This document shows positions 16,588-25,915 of a stretch of DNA of 57,780 nucleotides, one piece after another. The DNA lies in the NCBI RefSeq assembly GCF_016316925.1, contig NZ_JAEEGB010000033.1, positions 1 to 57,780 on the forward strand. Reading direction: 5' to 3'. The number at the start of each line of letters is the position of its first letter. Within the stretch, counting starts at the first letter, position 1. Under the pieces are notes generated by a model, which saw only the letters and a list, made by a program, of their open reading frames with translations, had not been told where the DNA came from and searched no databases. The stretch is from Clostridium aciditolerans (GTDB taxonomy: Bacteria; Bacillota; Clostridia; Clostridiales; Clostridiaceae). The position numbers and the translations under genes are program-made.

Positions 16588-17217
16588 ATGGTGAAAGAGA
16601 AATTAAATGATTATATAAATATTGTAAAAAACTTCAATGAAAAGGATTATTTATTTTCAACAATAGCCCATAGTATTGGACCGACGTTAGTAGGTGAAAA
16701 ACCTTCTTCTTTGTTAATATTTAATAAATACAATCGAAATCAAAAGAAAGTATGGGGAGAAGTTAAACATGAATTAAAAGGTAAATTAAAAATAAAATTT
16801 TTTGAATTAAACACTAGTGAGGAAAGCTCAGTTGTACTATTTTACGATGAAAATATGTTATTAGAGATATTAAAGAAGAAAAGAAATATATATTTTCTAA
16901 AGAAATTTGGATATAGAGAAAATATGAGTTTACAGGAATATTTAACTCTTTTAAGCCAGCGGTTCAAAAAAATTTGTCCTCATGAAATAGGAATTTTTTT
17001 AGGATACCCTGTAGAAGATGTAGCTATATTTTCAAGCTGTCCTAATAGAGAATGTTTACTTGTAGGTTATTGGAAAGTTTATCATAATGACAATGTTGAA
17101 AAAGCTAAAAACATTTTCAAAAGGTATGATAGCATAAAGTCAGATATTATAAAGCTTATTGCTCAAGGCGTAAAACCTATAGAAATTATAAGTTCGTATA
17201 AAATATTAGCAGGATAG
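16588..17217 (+). CDS. DUF3793 family protein, predicted iron-regulated
   Basis: A 209-residue soluble protein matching DUF3793. The diagnostic features are SIGPTLVGEKPSSLL near the N-terminus and CPHEIGIFLGYPVEDV in the middle, followed by a conserved Cys and GYWKVY. The biochemical function is unknown. In anaerobic Firmicutes these genes often accompany iron or heme uptake genes, and here a well-matched Fur box lies upstream. That supports a role under iron limitation. AAAGGAG precedes the ATG. The gene is followed by an apparent gene remnant rather than an iron transporter. Confidence 0.85.
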   Translation: MVKEKLNDYINIVKNFNEKDYLFSTIAHSIGPTLVGEKPSSLLIFNKYNRNQKKVWGEVKHELKGKLKIKFFELNTSEESSVVLFYDENMLLEILKKKRNIYFLKKFGYRENMSLQEYLTLLSQRFKKICPHEIGIFLGYPVEDVAIFSSCPNRECLLVGYWKVYHNDNVEKAKNIFKRYDSIKSDIIKLIAQGVKPIEIISSYKILAG

Positions 17218-17234
17218 TTTAAAGAAATAACATA

Positions 17235-17354
17235 GATATTTATGGAGACCTAAGAAGTGATTGTGCACCATTAAACTCCTTGATAAAAGAAATAATTAAA
17301 GTTTTAAGAGATGCTACAAGAGGTAAAAGAATTTATAATATGTATAAATTTTAA
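17235..17354 (+). pseudogene. Possible 3' remnant of an unidentified gene
   Basis: A frame reading DIYGDLRSDCAPLNSLIKEI and then KVLRDATRGKRIYNMYKF ends at TAA 17352-17354. It has protein-like composition but no start codon or ribosome binding site, and a stop lies just upstream. It immediately follows the DUF3793 gene. I do not recognise the family; it may be the tail of a deleted neighbour. Confidence 0.3.
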
Positions 17355-17485
17355 GTTATATAAAATTAATTTAATAATTTATTTTTGTTTCCAAAAATAG
17401 CAGAATAACAGCTAATTAGGATATTAAATACTAGGATAAAAGCTTTCTAGAAGGATATTATATTTTTAGAAAGGAGTGTTGTAAA

Positions 17486-17632
17486 ATGATAAGAAGGCGC
17501 AGCAATCCATCTAAAGATATGATAATTGGAAATATAAATGACGATATACGTATTATAGATAAAGAAGATATAATGGCTATGTTTAACAACCAAAAAGATG
17601 GGACAAGAGCTAAATTTAGAATATTTAGGTAA
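17486..17632 (+). CDS. Small basic hypothetical protein (48 residues)
   Basis: The start at 17486 is preceded by AAAGGAGTG at ideal spacing, and a 14-bp terminator hairpin follows at 17639-17689, so the unit looks like a real small gene. The product begins MIRRRSNPSKDMIIGNINDD and ends DGTRAKFRIFR, with basic ends and an acidic middle. There is no membrane segment or recognisable domain. I cannot assign a function. Confidence 0.6.
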   Translation: MIRRRSNPSKDMIIGNINDDIRIIDKEDIMAMFNNQKDGTRAKFRIFR

Positions 17633-17638
17633 AACATT

Positions 17639-17692
17639 GAGCTGTTTGGTTACAATGTGTAAATAAATCATAATTTAACCAAATAGCTCTAT
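17639..17692 (+). terminator. Terminator of the small 17.5 kb gene
   Basis: GAGCTGTTTGGTTA (17639-17652) pairs with TAACCAAATAGCTC (17676-17689) with one mismatch, and a short T-rich tail follows. Confidence 0.6.
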
Positions 17693-17915
17693 TTACCGTT
17701 TTAATTTAATGAAAAATAAGGTTTACATCATAATCATAATAAATTATAAGGTTTATAAGTAAATTAATTTAATAAAAATTTTAAATAATAGGTTAATAAA
17801 CTGTGAAATTTATGGAAAAATTAATAGAAATAAGTTAGTATAGTATTATAGAAATAAGTTAAATTTATAAATATTCTGCATATTTACATAATATAATATA
17901 AAGGGGATATGTGTT

Positions 17916-18377
17916 ATGAAAATAGAATTTACTAAAAAGCAGTATAAGCTCTTAATGGATTTAGTTTATGCTGGAAATATCTTAATCAATGGTTTTAGGG
18001 ATCAAGAGGAGATAAATAAGGAGTATGAAGGACTTGAGTACTATATATATTCTCTTGCGAAAGAATATGGATGGCAAGATTATGTAGAATATGATGAAGA
18101 ATTTAAGGAATACTTTCCAACTAAAAAGTTTGATGAGCATATGAGAGAAAAAATTTATGAATATGATGACTATGTATTTTGGTCCAAGCTCCCAATTGAA
18201 CTGGCTAGAAGAGATGCTGCTAAAAAGCTTAAAGAAGATATAAATGAGGAAAATTTTAATGATTTTTTAAAGTTAGTTTGTAAATTAGAAGAAAAATATG
18301 AAAGAGAATTAGAGGAAAATGGATTAAACAATGTAGAAATACGCTCTGGAGATAAAAAATTAACAATAGCAAAATAG
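17916..18377 (+). CDS. Hypothetical acidic helical protein
   Basis: The 153-residue protein is charged and mostly helical, rich in Glu, Lys and Tyr (for example DYVEYDEEFKEYFPTKKFDE). I see no membrane segment, signal peptide or catalytic motif. It starts at an ATG with GGGGATATGTG upstream and ends at a terminator (18386-18422). It is a single-gene unit in front of the sigma-54 region. I do not recognise the family. Confidence 0.7.
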   Translation: MKIEFTKKQYKLLMDLVYAGNILINGFRDQEEINKEYEGLEYYIYSLAKEYGWQDYVEYDEEFKEYFPTKKFDEHMREKIYEYDDYVFWSKLPIELARRDAAKKLKEDINEENFNDFLKLVCKLEEKYERELEENGLNNVEIRSGDKKLTIAK

Positions 18378-18385
18378 ATTAAATG

Positions 18386-18422
18386 AAAAGCTTTTCAAAC
18401 TATAGAATTGGAAAGCTTTTTT
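18386..18422 (+). terminator. Intrinsic terminator after the 17.9 kb gene
   Basis: AAAAGCTTTTC (18386-18396) pairs with GGAAAGCTTTT (18410-18420), continuing into a T run. Confidence 0.75.
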
Positions 18423-18513
18423 GCTGAGTTTAGAAAATTCATATATAAAACTAAGTTAGTATTTAATAAATTAGATTTACAAACATTGTTTCGAAATGAA
18501 ACTCATTTCAAAG

Positions 18514-18557
18514 ATTTTATCGTTTTGAAACAAAGAATATTTTCAAAATGATAAAAT
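18514..18557. promoter_or_regulatory. Enhancer-like inverted repeat 1 of the peptide transporter region
   Basis: ATTTTATCGTTTTGAAA (18514-18530) and TTTCAAAATGATAAAAT (18541-18557) are inverted copies of one motif with a single difference. They lie about 40-80 bp upstream of a sigma-54 promoter, as expected for binding sites of a sigma-54 activator. A related dyad, GTTTCGAAATGAAAC, lies just upstream near 18488. Confidence 0.65.
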
Positions 18558-18593
18558 ATAAACTATATGTCATGTAAATTAGAGAATTTCTTA

Positions 18594-18610
18594 TTGGCAT
18601 CAAAATTGCT
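18594..18610 (+). promoter_or_regulatory. Sigma-54 promoter P1
   Basis: TTGGCATCAAAATTGCT matches TGGCAYRNNNNTTGCW except for C at the R position. GG is at 18596-18597 and GC at 18608-18609, placing the start site near 18621. It reads into a hairpin-terminated leader rather than directly into a gene. Confidence 0.8.
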
Positions 18611-18620
18611 TATATAATAA

Positions 18621-18718
18621 GTGTAGTTTGAAATAAATTTTTAACCCTAAAAGCCTAAAACCCTAAAACAAAAGTACTTAAGAGCAGCCCTCCTGCACTT
18701 AAGTACTTTTGTTTTAAA
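18621..18718 (+). ncRNA. Candidate sigma-54-dependent small RNA with C-rich loop
   Basis: Between promoter P1 and the second enhancer pair is a region with no open frame. It ends in an 18-bp perfect stem (18665-18682 with 18698-18715) whose 3' side is T-rich. The stem tip carries a short GCAG/CTGC helix closed by loop CCCTC. A single-stranded stretch with three CCTAAAA repeats precedes the stem. C-rich loops in Firmicutes small RNAs pair with Shine-Dalgarno sequences, and this loop could pair with GGAGG sites such as that of the downstream oppA. A transcript of about 95-100 nt is inferred. Alternatively it is an attenuator for read-through from P1. Confidence 0.5.
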
Positions 18719-18744
18719 TGAACAATTTTGAATCACGTGCATTT

Positions 18745-18788
18745 GGTTTCAAAATGATAAAATTAAACCTTTATTATCATTTTGAAAC
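18745..18788. promoter_or_regulatory. Enhancer-like inverted repeat 2 of the peptide transporter region
   Basis: GGTTTCAAAATGATAAAAT (18745-18763) and TTATCATTTTGAAAC (18774-18788) are the same motif as in repeat 1, again inverted. They lie about 65-105 bp upstream of the second sigma-54 promoter. Confidence 0.7.
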
Positions 18789-18850
18789 TAAAATTGTATC
18801 ATTTAGATAAAATTACTTGATGAAATATTAGTTCCACTAGGTTTGTCATG

Positions 18851-18867
18851 TTGGCATAAAAATTGCT
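18851..18867 (+). promoter_or_regulatory. Sigma-54 promoter P2 of the peptide transporter operon
   Basis: TTGGCATAAAAATTGCT is a full match to the sigma-54 consensus. The start site is expected near 18878, giving a leader of about 47 nt before the first gene at 18925. Confidence 0.85.
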
Positions 18868-18924
18868 AAATAATTAAGTATATAATTAACAAAATTAAAT
18901 GGCAAAATCTAAGGAGGTACTACA

Positions 18925-20511
18925 ATGAAAAAGGTCACCAGCATTTTACTAAGTCTTTTGTTTGTAATTTCAGCAATATTTACTGGATGCGGCAAACAAC
19001 AAGATGTAGCAACTAACGCTGATGCAAATAAGGGAAAAACTTTAGTTTATGGAGCAGAGCTTGAAGATGAAAAACTAAATCCTATATTAATACAATCTCA
19101 TGCTTTTGCTAGTGATTTAATCTTTAGAGGGCTTATGAAGTTTGATGAAAATAATGTTCCAAAGCCAGAAATAGCGGAATCTTATACTATATCAGAAGAT
19201 AAGCTCACATATGATTTTAAAATAAAAAAAGGTGTAAAATTCCATGATGGTACAGAAGTTAAAGCAGAAGATGTAGTATTTACTATAAAAAGCGTATTAG
19301 ATGACAAGATAAACTCAGAAGTTAAGCCAGAGTTTGAGGAAGTGAAAGATGTACAGGCTGTTAACGATTACGAAGTTAAGATTACTTTGAAAAAAACTTT
19401 TCCACCGCTGCTAGATAAGCTTACTATTGGAATAGTTCCAAAGCATGCACTTGAAGGAAAAGATATAAATACGGCGGAGTTTAATCAAAAACCTATAGGA
19501 GCAGGTCCATTTAAAGTTGAAAAATGGGATAAGGGTAATAGTTTAACATTAATAAAATCTAAGGATTATTACGGAAAAACAGGTAATATAGATAAATTTA
19601 TATTTAAATTTATACCAGATTTTAATGTTAGAGCTATGCAATTAAAAACAGGAGAAATTGATGCAACTTTAATTGAACCAAATCAGGTTGCTAACTTAGA
19701 AAAAGAAAGCAAAATTGTTCTAAATAAAATACCTACAGCTGATTATAGAGGTATAATGTTTAACTTTAAAACAAAAGAATTATTTAAAGATGTGAATGTT
19801 AGAAAAGCTTTGAATTATGCTACAGATAAGAAGGGAATTGTAAATGGAATACTACTTGGATATGGTGAAGTAGCTTATTCTCCAATTCAGCTTAATAAGT
19901 TTAACAATCCGGATGTAGAAAAATATGAATATAATATTGACAAAGCTAATGCACTATTAGAACAATCAGGATGGAAAAAAGGTGCAGATGGAATAAGAGA
20001 AAAAGATGGTAAAAAGCTTCAATTTTCACTATTTGCAAGAAATAATGATGAAGTTAGAGTTAAAATTGCAGAATATGTGGCAGCTCAAGGTAAAAAAGTT
20101 GGCTTTGATATAAAAGTAGATGCGAGAGACCCTAAAGCAATGAAAATCAAAGATACAGAAGCTTTTGTAGTTGGATGGGGAAGTCCTTTTGATGCAGATG
20201 ACAATACCTACAAGATATTTCACTCCAGTCAAGCAGAACATGGAAGTGGATATAACTTTGGGCACTATGCAAATCCTAAAGTGGATGAACTTTTAGAAAA
20301 AGCAAGAACTACGACGGATGAGAATGAAAGAAAAAGGTATTATGCAGAATTTCAAAAAGAGTTAGCAGGTGACCCATCATTTAGTATGGATGTATATTTA
20401 ACAGCAATTTATGGGGTAAACAAAAAAATTTCAGGATATAGTACTAAAAGAGTCTTAGGTCATCATGGAGAAGGTTTCCTATGGAATGCTGAGGAGTGGA
20501 ATATGCAATGA
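18925..20511 (+). CDS. Peptide ABC transporter substrate-binding lipoprotein 1
   Basis: A family 5 extracellular solute-binding protein (OppA/DppA type) of 528 residues. It has a lipoprotein signal peptide with lipobox FTGC (Cys near residue 22), so it is anchored to the outer face of the membrane. The family signature [19 protein letters not shown] and a later [13 protein letters not shown] segment are clear. The ribosome binding site is AAGGAGG. It lies directly behind sigma-54 promoter P2 and is followed by two permeases. A paralogue about two-thirds identical lies at 22.3 kb. Dipeptides or oligopeptides are the likely ligands; nickel or other ligands are possible for this family. Confidence 0.9.
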   Translation: MKKVTSILLSLLFVISAIFTGCGKQQDVATNADANKGKTLVYGAELEDEKLNPILIQSHAFASDLIFRGLMKFDENNVPKPEIAESYTISEDKLTYDFKIKKGVKFHDGTEVKAEDVVFTIKSVLDDKINSEVKPEFEEVKDVQAVNDYEVKITLKKTFPPLLDKLTIGIVPKHALEGKDINTAEFNQKPIGAGPFKVEKWDKGNSLTLIKSKDYYGKTGNIDKFIFKFIPDFNVRAMQLKTGEIDATLIEPNQVANLEKESKIVLNKIPTADYRGIMFNFKTKELFKDVNVRKALNYATDKKGIVNGILLGYGEVAYSPIQLNKFNNPDVEKYEYNIDKANALLEQSGWKKGADGIREKDGKKLQFSLFARNNDEVRVKIAEYVAAQGKKVGFDIKVDARDPKAMKIKDTEAFVVGWGSPFDADDNTYKIFHSSQAEHGSGYNFGHYANPKVDELLEKARTTTDENERKRYYAEFQKELAGDPSFSMDVYLTAIYGVNKKISGYSTKRVLGHHGEGFLWNAEEWNMQ

Positions 20512-21473
20512 TTTCAAGATTTATAGTAAAAAGAATATTTCAAGGGCTGTTTGTAATATTTTTTCTCAGCATACTAAGTTTTGCTATTATTAATGCTGCC
20601 CCTGGCGATCCGGCTACAGCTTTATATGGTCCATTAGCTGATAGACTTACTACAGAAGAGCGAGCAAGAATAAATAAAAATTATGGAGTTGATAGGCCTG
20701 TAGCTGAAAGATATATAAAATGGACAACCAATATGTTAAAAGGAGACCTTGGAGTATCTTATTTGGAGGGAAGAAAGGTTGCAGACATACTAAAAGAGAG
20801 AATACCAAATACTCTAATGTTGTTTTTAAATTCAATAACTTTAATACTTATTCTTTCACTTACATTAGGTTTAAAAGCAGGTTTTAATGAAGGTTCCTTT
20901 TGGGATAAATTTATAAGTGGATTAAGTGTTATATTTTATTCTATTCCTTCTTTTTGGTTAGCTCTTTTATTTATAATAGTTTTTTCAGTTCAACTTGGGC
21001 TGCTGCCTTCATCGGGAAACAAAAGCATAAGTGGAGATGGAAGTATGATTGACGTTATAAAGCATCTTATAATGCCTGTTTCTGTAATGGTTATCTCCCA
21101 TGTTGGCGCTTATGCAAGATTTATTCAGGAAAAAGTTAAAGATGAGAGTAATAGCCATTATGTAACAGCATGTAGAGCAAATGGGATGGAAGAAAAAAAG
21201 ATCATGAAGGGAATTATAAAAAATGCATTAGTACCTTTTATAAATTACTTAGGCATAACTATACCTGGATTTTTTGGAGGCTCTGTTATGATTGAAACAG
21301 TTTTTTCCTGGCCAGGTTTAGGTATGATAAGTGTTAAAGCGGCAAACTCTAAAGACTATCCTTTGCTTATGGGAACTATTTTTATAACAGGAGTTTTGGT
21401 AGTTATAAGCATAATTATAACAGATATATTAGAGCTTTCTATAAATCCTTCATTAAGAAAGCAGGTGACATAA
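20508..21473 (+). CDS. Peptide ABC transporter permease (DppB/OppB type)
   Basis: An integral membrane permease of 322 residues with six predicted membrane segments. It starts with a typical [19 protein letters not shown] first helix. The cytoplasmic EAA loop is [20 protein letters not shown], and [20 protein letters not shown] near the C-terminus is a hallmark of DppB-like proteins. The ATG at 20508 overlaps the stop of the binding-protein gene (ATGA), which implies translational coupling. An in-frame GTG at 20496 lies on the ribosome binding site and is less likely. Confidence 0.93.
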   Translation: MISRFIVKRIFQGLFVIFFLSILSFAIINAAPGDPATALYGPLADRLTTEERARINKNYGVDRPVAERYIKWTTNMLKGDLGVSYLEGRKVADILKERIPNTLMLFLNSITLILILSLTLGLKAGFNEGSFWDKFISGLSVIFYSIPSFWLALLFIIVFSVQLGLLPSSGNKSISGDGSMIDVIKHLIMPVSVMVISHVGAYARFIQEKVKDESNSHYVTACRANGMEEKKIMKGIIKNALVPFINYLGITIPGFFGGSVMIETVFSWPGLGMISVKAANSKDYPLLMGTIFITGVLVVISIIITDILELSINPSLRKQVT

Positions 21474-22273
21474 TGGAAAAGAAAACACATGTTATATGGA
21501 TAACTATACTTTCAGTTATAATTCTAGCAACGATTTTCGCGCCAATCATAGTTCAAAGCAACCCTTATGATGTAGAGTTATCAAAGGTGCTTCAAAGGCC
21601 AAATAGTTTTAACATAATGGGGACTGATTCAATGGGAAGGGATATATTTGCGAGAATTCTATATGGAGGCAGAGTTTCTCTTAGCGTTGGAATTTTTTCA
21701 GTAATGATATCGACTGCTATAGGAATAATATATGGTGGAATAAGCGGATATTTTGGAGGAAGGGTAGATAACTATATGATGAGGCTTTTAGATACATTTC
21801 TCGCTATACCTACACTTATAATAATGCTTGCACTTCAAGCTATTATTAGAGGGGGGCTTACAAGTATTATATTAGTAATTGGTTGTACATCATGGCTTTC
21901 TACAGCCAGAATAGTAAGATCACAGTTTTCAGAACTAAGAGATAAGAACTTTGTTAAGGCAGCCATTGTAATGGGAACACCGACGTGGAAAATATTAATC
22001 AATCATTTACTTAAAAATAGTATGCCAGCTATTGTGGTAATATCCACATTAAACTGTGCTCAGTCTATATTTATGGAGGTATCTATGAGCTTCCTTGGAA
22101 TAGGAGTACCGCAGGGTACACCATCTTGGGGAAATATGCTTAATAATGCACAAAACGATATTTTATCAGGAGCTTGGTGGGTAGCTGTATTTCCAGGTTC
22201 TACTATAGTAATTTCTATGCTTTGCATTAACTTTATTGGTGAATATCTAAAAAAGAAGGTTACCTATGCATAG
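21473..22273 (+). CDS. Peptide ABC transporter permease (DppC/OppC type)
   Basis: The second permease, 266 residues, with about six membrane segments. MGTDSMGRDIFARILYGGRV is the DppC-family motif, and the EAA loop is FVKAAIVMGTPTWKILINHL. The C-terminal FLGIGVPQGTPSWGNML is also characteristic. Its start overlaps the previous stop by one base (TAATG). It forms the heterodimeric membrane channel with the upstream permease. Confidence 0.93.
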   Translation: MEKKTHVIWITILSVIILATIFAPIIVQSNPYDVELSKVLQRPNSFNIMGTDSMGRDIFARILYGGRVSLSVGIFSVMISTAIGIIYGGISGYFGGRVDNYMMRLLDTFLAIPTLIIMLALQAIIRGGLTSIILVIGCTSWLSTARIVRSQFSELRDKNFVKAAIVMGTPTWKILINHLLKNSMPAIVVISTLNCAQSIFMEVSMSFLGIGVPQGTPSWGNMLNNAQNDILSGAWWVAVFPGSTIVISMLCINFIGEYLKKKVTYA

Positions 22274-22327
22274 CTTAAAAATAAAAAACAAATTTAATTT
22301 TAAACAGTTACAATAAGGAGGATACAT

Positions 22328-23908
22328 ATGAATAAGAAAAAAGTAACAAGTATTGTATTAAGTTGTATGCTAGTAGTTTCAGCGGTGTTTACAGGATGTG
22401 GTAAGTCAGAAGCTACATCTACAAAACAAGCTTCAAAGAATGGTAAGACCTTAGTATATGGTGCAGAGTTTGAAGATGAAAAGTTAAACCCAATATTGTT
22501 ATCATCTCATGCACTTACAAATGATTTGATTTTTAGAGGTTTAATGAGATTTGATGAGAATAACGTAGCAAAGCCTGAAATAGCAGAGTCTTATACTATA
22601 TCTGATGATAAACTAACATATGACTTTAAAATGAAAAAAGGAATCAAGTTTCATGATGGTACAGAAGTTAAAGCAGAAGACGTGGTTTTCACTTTAAAAA
22701 GTGTGTTAGATGAAAAAGTGAATTCAGAAATAAGACCAGAATTTAATGAGATAAAAGATGTACAAGCTGTAAATGATTACGAAGTTAAGATAACTGTGAA
22801 AAAACCATTTCCACCTCTACTAGACAAGCTTACTTTAGGAATAGTTCCAAAGCATGCATTAGAGGGAAAAGACATAAATAATGCTGAGTTTAACCAAAAA
22901 CCAATAGGAGCAGGTCCTTTTAAGTTTGAAAAATTGGAGAAAGATAATAATCTTACATTAACTAAATTTAAAGATTACTATGGAAAAACAGGAAATATAG
23001 AAAAGCTGGTAATTAAGTTTATAGCTGACTACAATGTTAGAGCAATGCAACTTCAAACTGGAGAAATAGATTTGGCATATCTTGAGCCAAGTCAAGTAAG
23101 CAAAATTGAAAAGTTAGATAATATAAAGGTATATAAAGCTGATACAGCAGATTATAGATGCTTGATGTACAATATGAGAAAAGATATATGGAAAGATGCG
23201 AATGTAAGAAAAGCCTTTAACTATGCCTTAGATAGAAAAGGAATGGTAGATGGAATATTGTTAGGCTATGGTTCAGAAGCATATTCACCTCTACAAATAA
23301 ATAAATTTAACAATGCTGATGTGGAAAAATACACTTATAGCTTAGATAAAGCTAATTCTCTTTTAGATGCTGCTGGCTGGAAAAAAGGAGAGGACGGCAT
23401 AAGAGTTAAGGATGGCAAGAAGTTAGCCTTTACTGTAACTGCTCCAAAAACAGATGAGGTTAGAGTTAAAATAGCAGAATATTTTGCTTCTCAGTTTAAG
23501 AAGATAGGTGCAGATGTAAAAGTAGATGCGCTTGACTGGAGTGTAATAAAAATAGATCAATGTGATGCTTTTGTACTTGGATGGGGAAGTCCATTTGATG
23601 CAGACGATCATACCTTTAAACTATTCCACTCAAGTGAAATTAAAGGTGGGGATAACTATGGAGCGTATTCAAATGCAAAAGTAGATGAAGCACTACAAAA
23701 AGCAAGAACTACATCCGATGAGAATGAAAGAAAAAAATACTATGCAGAATTCCAAAAAGAATTATCAGAAGATCCTGCATTTAATTTTGCAGTTTATCTA
23801 AAGGCTTTATATGGGGTAAATAAAAGAGTTTCTGGTATAAAGGAAAAGGTACTTGGACATCATGGTGCTGGGTTCTTGTGGAATGTAGAAGAATGGAATA
23901 TAAACTAA
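22328..23908 (+). CDS. Peptide ABC transporter substrate-binding lipoprotein 2
   Basis: A second family 5 binding lipoprotein (526 residues) with lipobox FTGC, collinear with the product of the 18.9 kb gene and strongly similar along its length. The similarity is weakest in the segments around residues 245-290 and 370-410, which contribute to the ligand cleft in this family. This suggests a different ligand range delivered to the same permeases. It has its own AAGGAGG ribosome binding site, 54 bp after the permease gene, with no terminator between. Confidence 0.9.
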   Translation: MNKKKVTSIVLSCMLVVSAVFTGCGKSEATSTKQASKNGKTLVYGAEFEDEKLNPILLSSHALTNDLIFRGLMRFDENNVAKPEIAESYTISDDKLTYDFKMKKGIKFHDGTEVKAEDVVFTLKSVLDEKVNSEIRPEFNEIKDVQAVNDYEVKITVKKPFPPLLDKLTLGIVPKHALEGKDINNAEFNQKPIGAGPFKFEKLEKDNNLTLTKFKDYYGKTGNIEKLVIKFIADYNVRAMQLQTGEIDLAYLEPSQVSKIEKLDNIKVYKADTADYRCLMYNMRKDIWKDANVRKAFNYALDRKGMVDGILLGYGSEAYSPLQINKFNNADVEKYTYSLDKANSLLDAAGWKKGEDGIRVKDGKKLAFTVTAPKTDEVRVKIAEYFASQFKKIGADVKVDALDWSVIKIDQCDAFVLGWGSPFDADDHTFKLFHSSEIKGGDNYGAYSNAKVDEALQKARTTSDENERKKYYAEFQKELSEDPAFNFAVYLKALYGVNKRVSGIKEKVLGHHGAGFLWNVEEWNIN

Positions 23909-23924
23909 AAATGGAGGTGTTCTA

Positions 23925-24728
23925 TTGGAAACCATTTTAGAAATAAAGAATTTAAAAACAGAGTTTAAAATTGAAAATGAAGTTAAGGAAGTAGTTAAAG
24001 GAATAAGCTTTGAAGCTAAGAAGGGGAAGATAACATGCATAGTTGGGCAGAGTGGAAGTGGCAAAAGTATGACAGCTATGTCTATTATAAATATGCTTCC
24101 TAAGAATGCATCTATTTCTCAAGGCAGCATACTTTTTCAGGGCCAAGACCTAGTTAAAATGTCTGATAAAGAAATGAGAGATATAAGAGGAAAGAAGATA
24201 TTTTCTGTATTTCAAAATCCTATAAATTGTTTTAATCCATCTTTAACTTTGGGATCACAAATCTACGATTTGATATCCAGCAATATGATAGTAAATCGAA
24301 AAGAGTTTGAAGTCAAATTCTGTGATATAATGGAAAGCTTGAATTTGCAAAATCCACAAATAATCTTAAAGCAATATCCTTTTCAATTAAGTGGTGGCAT
24401 GCTTCAAAGAATGATGATAGCTGCAGCAATATTTATGGAGTCTGAAATAATAATTGCCGATGAGCCTACTACAGCTTTAGATGTTACTACGCAAAAGGAG
24501 ATACTAAAACAATTTAAAGCTATACAAAAGAAATTCAATACATCTATACTAATAATAACCCATGATTTTGGAGTGGTTGCGGAGATGGCTGATGATGTAA
24601 TTGTTATGAAGGATGGTTGTGTAGTAGAAAAGGGAAATGTATTTGAAATTTTTAATAGCCCAAAGCATAACTATACAATTTCATTAATTAAAGCAACCTT
24701 TGATAGAGAGGTATTGGAAGTATGCTAA
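23925..24728 (+). CDS. Peptide ABC transporter ATP-binding protein (DppD/OppD type)
   Basis: A 267-residue ATPase with Walker A GQSGSGKS near residue 45, a signature reading LSGGMLQRMMIAAA, Walker B IIIADEPTTALD, and the switch His in ILIITHDFG. The start is a TTG at 23925 placed 8 bases after GGAGGTG. It lacks most of the C-terminal oligopeptide/iron-sulfur extension that many DppD/OppD proteins have, and ends soon after the nucleotide-binding domain. It overlaps the next gene by 7 bases. Confidence 0.92.
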   Translation: METILEIKNLKTEFKIENEVKEVVKGISFEAKKGKITCIVGQSGSGKSMTAMSIINMLPKNASISQGSILFQGQDLVKMSDKEMRDIRGKKIFSVFQNPINCFNPSLTLGSQIYDLISSNMIVNRKEFEVKFCDIMESLNLQNPQIILKQYPFQLSGGMLQRMMIAAAIFMESEIIIADEPTTALDVTTQKEILKQFKAIQKKFNTSILIITHDFGVVAEMADDVIVMKDGCVVEKGNVFEIFNSPKHNYTISLIKATFDREVLEVC

Positions 24729-25537
24729 TAGAAGTAGATAATCTGTCTAAAATTTATAAAACAAAGTTATCTTTAATTAAATCTCAAGGCGAAAGTGTAA
24801 GAGCTGTAGATAACATTTCCTTTAATATAGATAGTGGAGATGTAGTAGGACTGGTAGGAGAGAGTGGCTGTGGTAAAAGTACTCTTTCTCGCTTAATAAT
24901 GAGATTAGAAAAGCCTACAAATGGATATATAAAGTATAACGATAAAGATATTTGGGCGTTAAAAAGAGAAGAAATAAAAGGATTTAGAAAAAGCTGTCAG
25001 GTAATATTTCAAGATACTATGACTTCACTTAATCCCAACATTAAAGTATTAGACTCTTTGATGGAACCTCTAAACAATCATTATAAAATACTGCGAAAAG
25101 AAAAAATAAAGAAAATTGAGGATATAATTTGTTTTGCTAATCTTAAGGAGGAGATATTAAACAAATATCCATTAGATATAAGTGGTGGAGAAAGACAGAG
25201 AATAAACATATGTAGAGCACTAATTTTAGAGCCTAAATTTCTAATATGCGATGAAATTATATCGAGCTTGGATGTTTGTACTCAAGCGTCAATTTTGAAC
25301 ATGATTAAAAAATTAAATAGTTTTAATGACATGGGCGTATTATTTATATCTCATGATATAAGTGCAGTAAAATATTTATGTTCTAAAATAATGGTAATGT
25401 ATAAGGGCAGTATAGTAGAGACTATAGACAATGAAGATGCTGGATATAAGATAAAGCATCCTTACACTAGCCAATTAATATCTTCAGTACCTATTAATAA
25501 TCCAAATAAAAGAATTAATGAAAAAATAGTAATTTAA
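24722..25537 (+). CDS. Peptide ABC transporter ATP-binding protein (DppF/OppF type)
   Basis: The second ATPase of the transporter, 271 residues. It shows Walker A GESGCGKS, signature ISGGERQRINICRAL, a Walker B reading LICDEIISSLD, and the switch His in LFISHDIS. The Walker B region reads DEIISSLD where DEPVSALD-like sequences are usual, with the catalytic glutamate retained. The ATG overlaps the end of the previous ATPase. A terminator follows immediately, closing the six-gene operon. Confidence 0.92.
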   Translation: MLIEVDNLSKIYKTKLSLIKSQGESVRAVDNISFNIDSGDVVGLVGESGCGKSTLSRLIMRLEKPTNGYIKYNDKDIWALKREEIKGFRKSCQVIFQDTMTSLNPNIKVLDSLMEPLNNHYKILRKEKIKKIEDIICFANLKEEILNKYPLDISGGERQRINICRALILEPKFLICDEIISSLDVCTQASILNMIKKLNSFNDMGVLFISHDISAVKYLCSKIMVMYKGSIVETIDNEDAGYKIKHPYTSQLISSVPINNPNKRINEKIVI

Positions 25538-25566
25538 GTTCAGTGATCACATCACTGAACTTTTAT
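25536..25566 (+). terminator. Terminator of the peptide transporter operon
   Basis: An 11-bp perfect stem (25536-25546 with 25552-25562) overlaps the stop codon and runs into a T-rich tail. Confidence 0.85.
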
Positions 25567-25784
25567 ATTTTGAAATATTAATCATAAAGGTATATAAGTA
25601 TAGAATTTGGATAATATTATGTTTATATTATGAAAACACTTGTCTATTGAAATTTAAATAAGATAATAATTAAATAAAAATATATTTGAATATTTGAAAT
25701 TTTCAATAAAAAAGTAGTGAATTTTTTCAAGTTTTATAATATACTTACAGTAACAGAATGTTATTGAGTATTATATTTATAATA

Positions 25785-25905
25785 GGAGGTTAAAGTCCTA
25801 AATGGACTTTTGCAGGTAACTTGTGAGCGGAATCGAAAATCTTAAGTTACCCAGTACCCGAAGGGAAAGAAGCAAAATTATCCAGTGTTCTGACTAAAAG
25901 GAGGA
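25785..25905 (+). repeat. Family A repeat in the leader of the 25.9 kb gene
   Basis: Hairpin TTAAAGTCC/GGACTTTTG (25790-25812) has loop TAAAT. It is followed by GGTAACTTGTGAGCGGAATCG, written here in two parts, and blocks matching the reverse complement of the spore-protein leader at 14488-14712 up to and including the AAAAGGAGG ribosome binding site. The remaining intergenic sequence 25567-25784 is A/T-rich and shows nothing else. Confidence 0.8.
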
Positions 25906-25915
25906 ATGTAATAAT

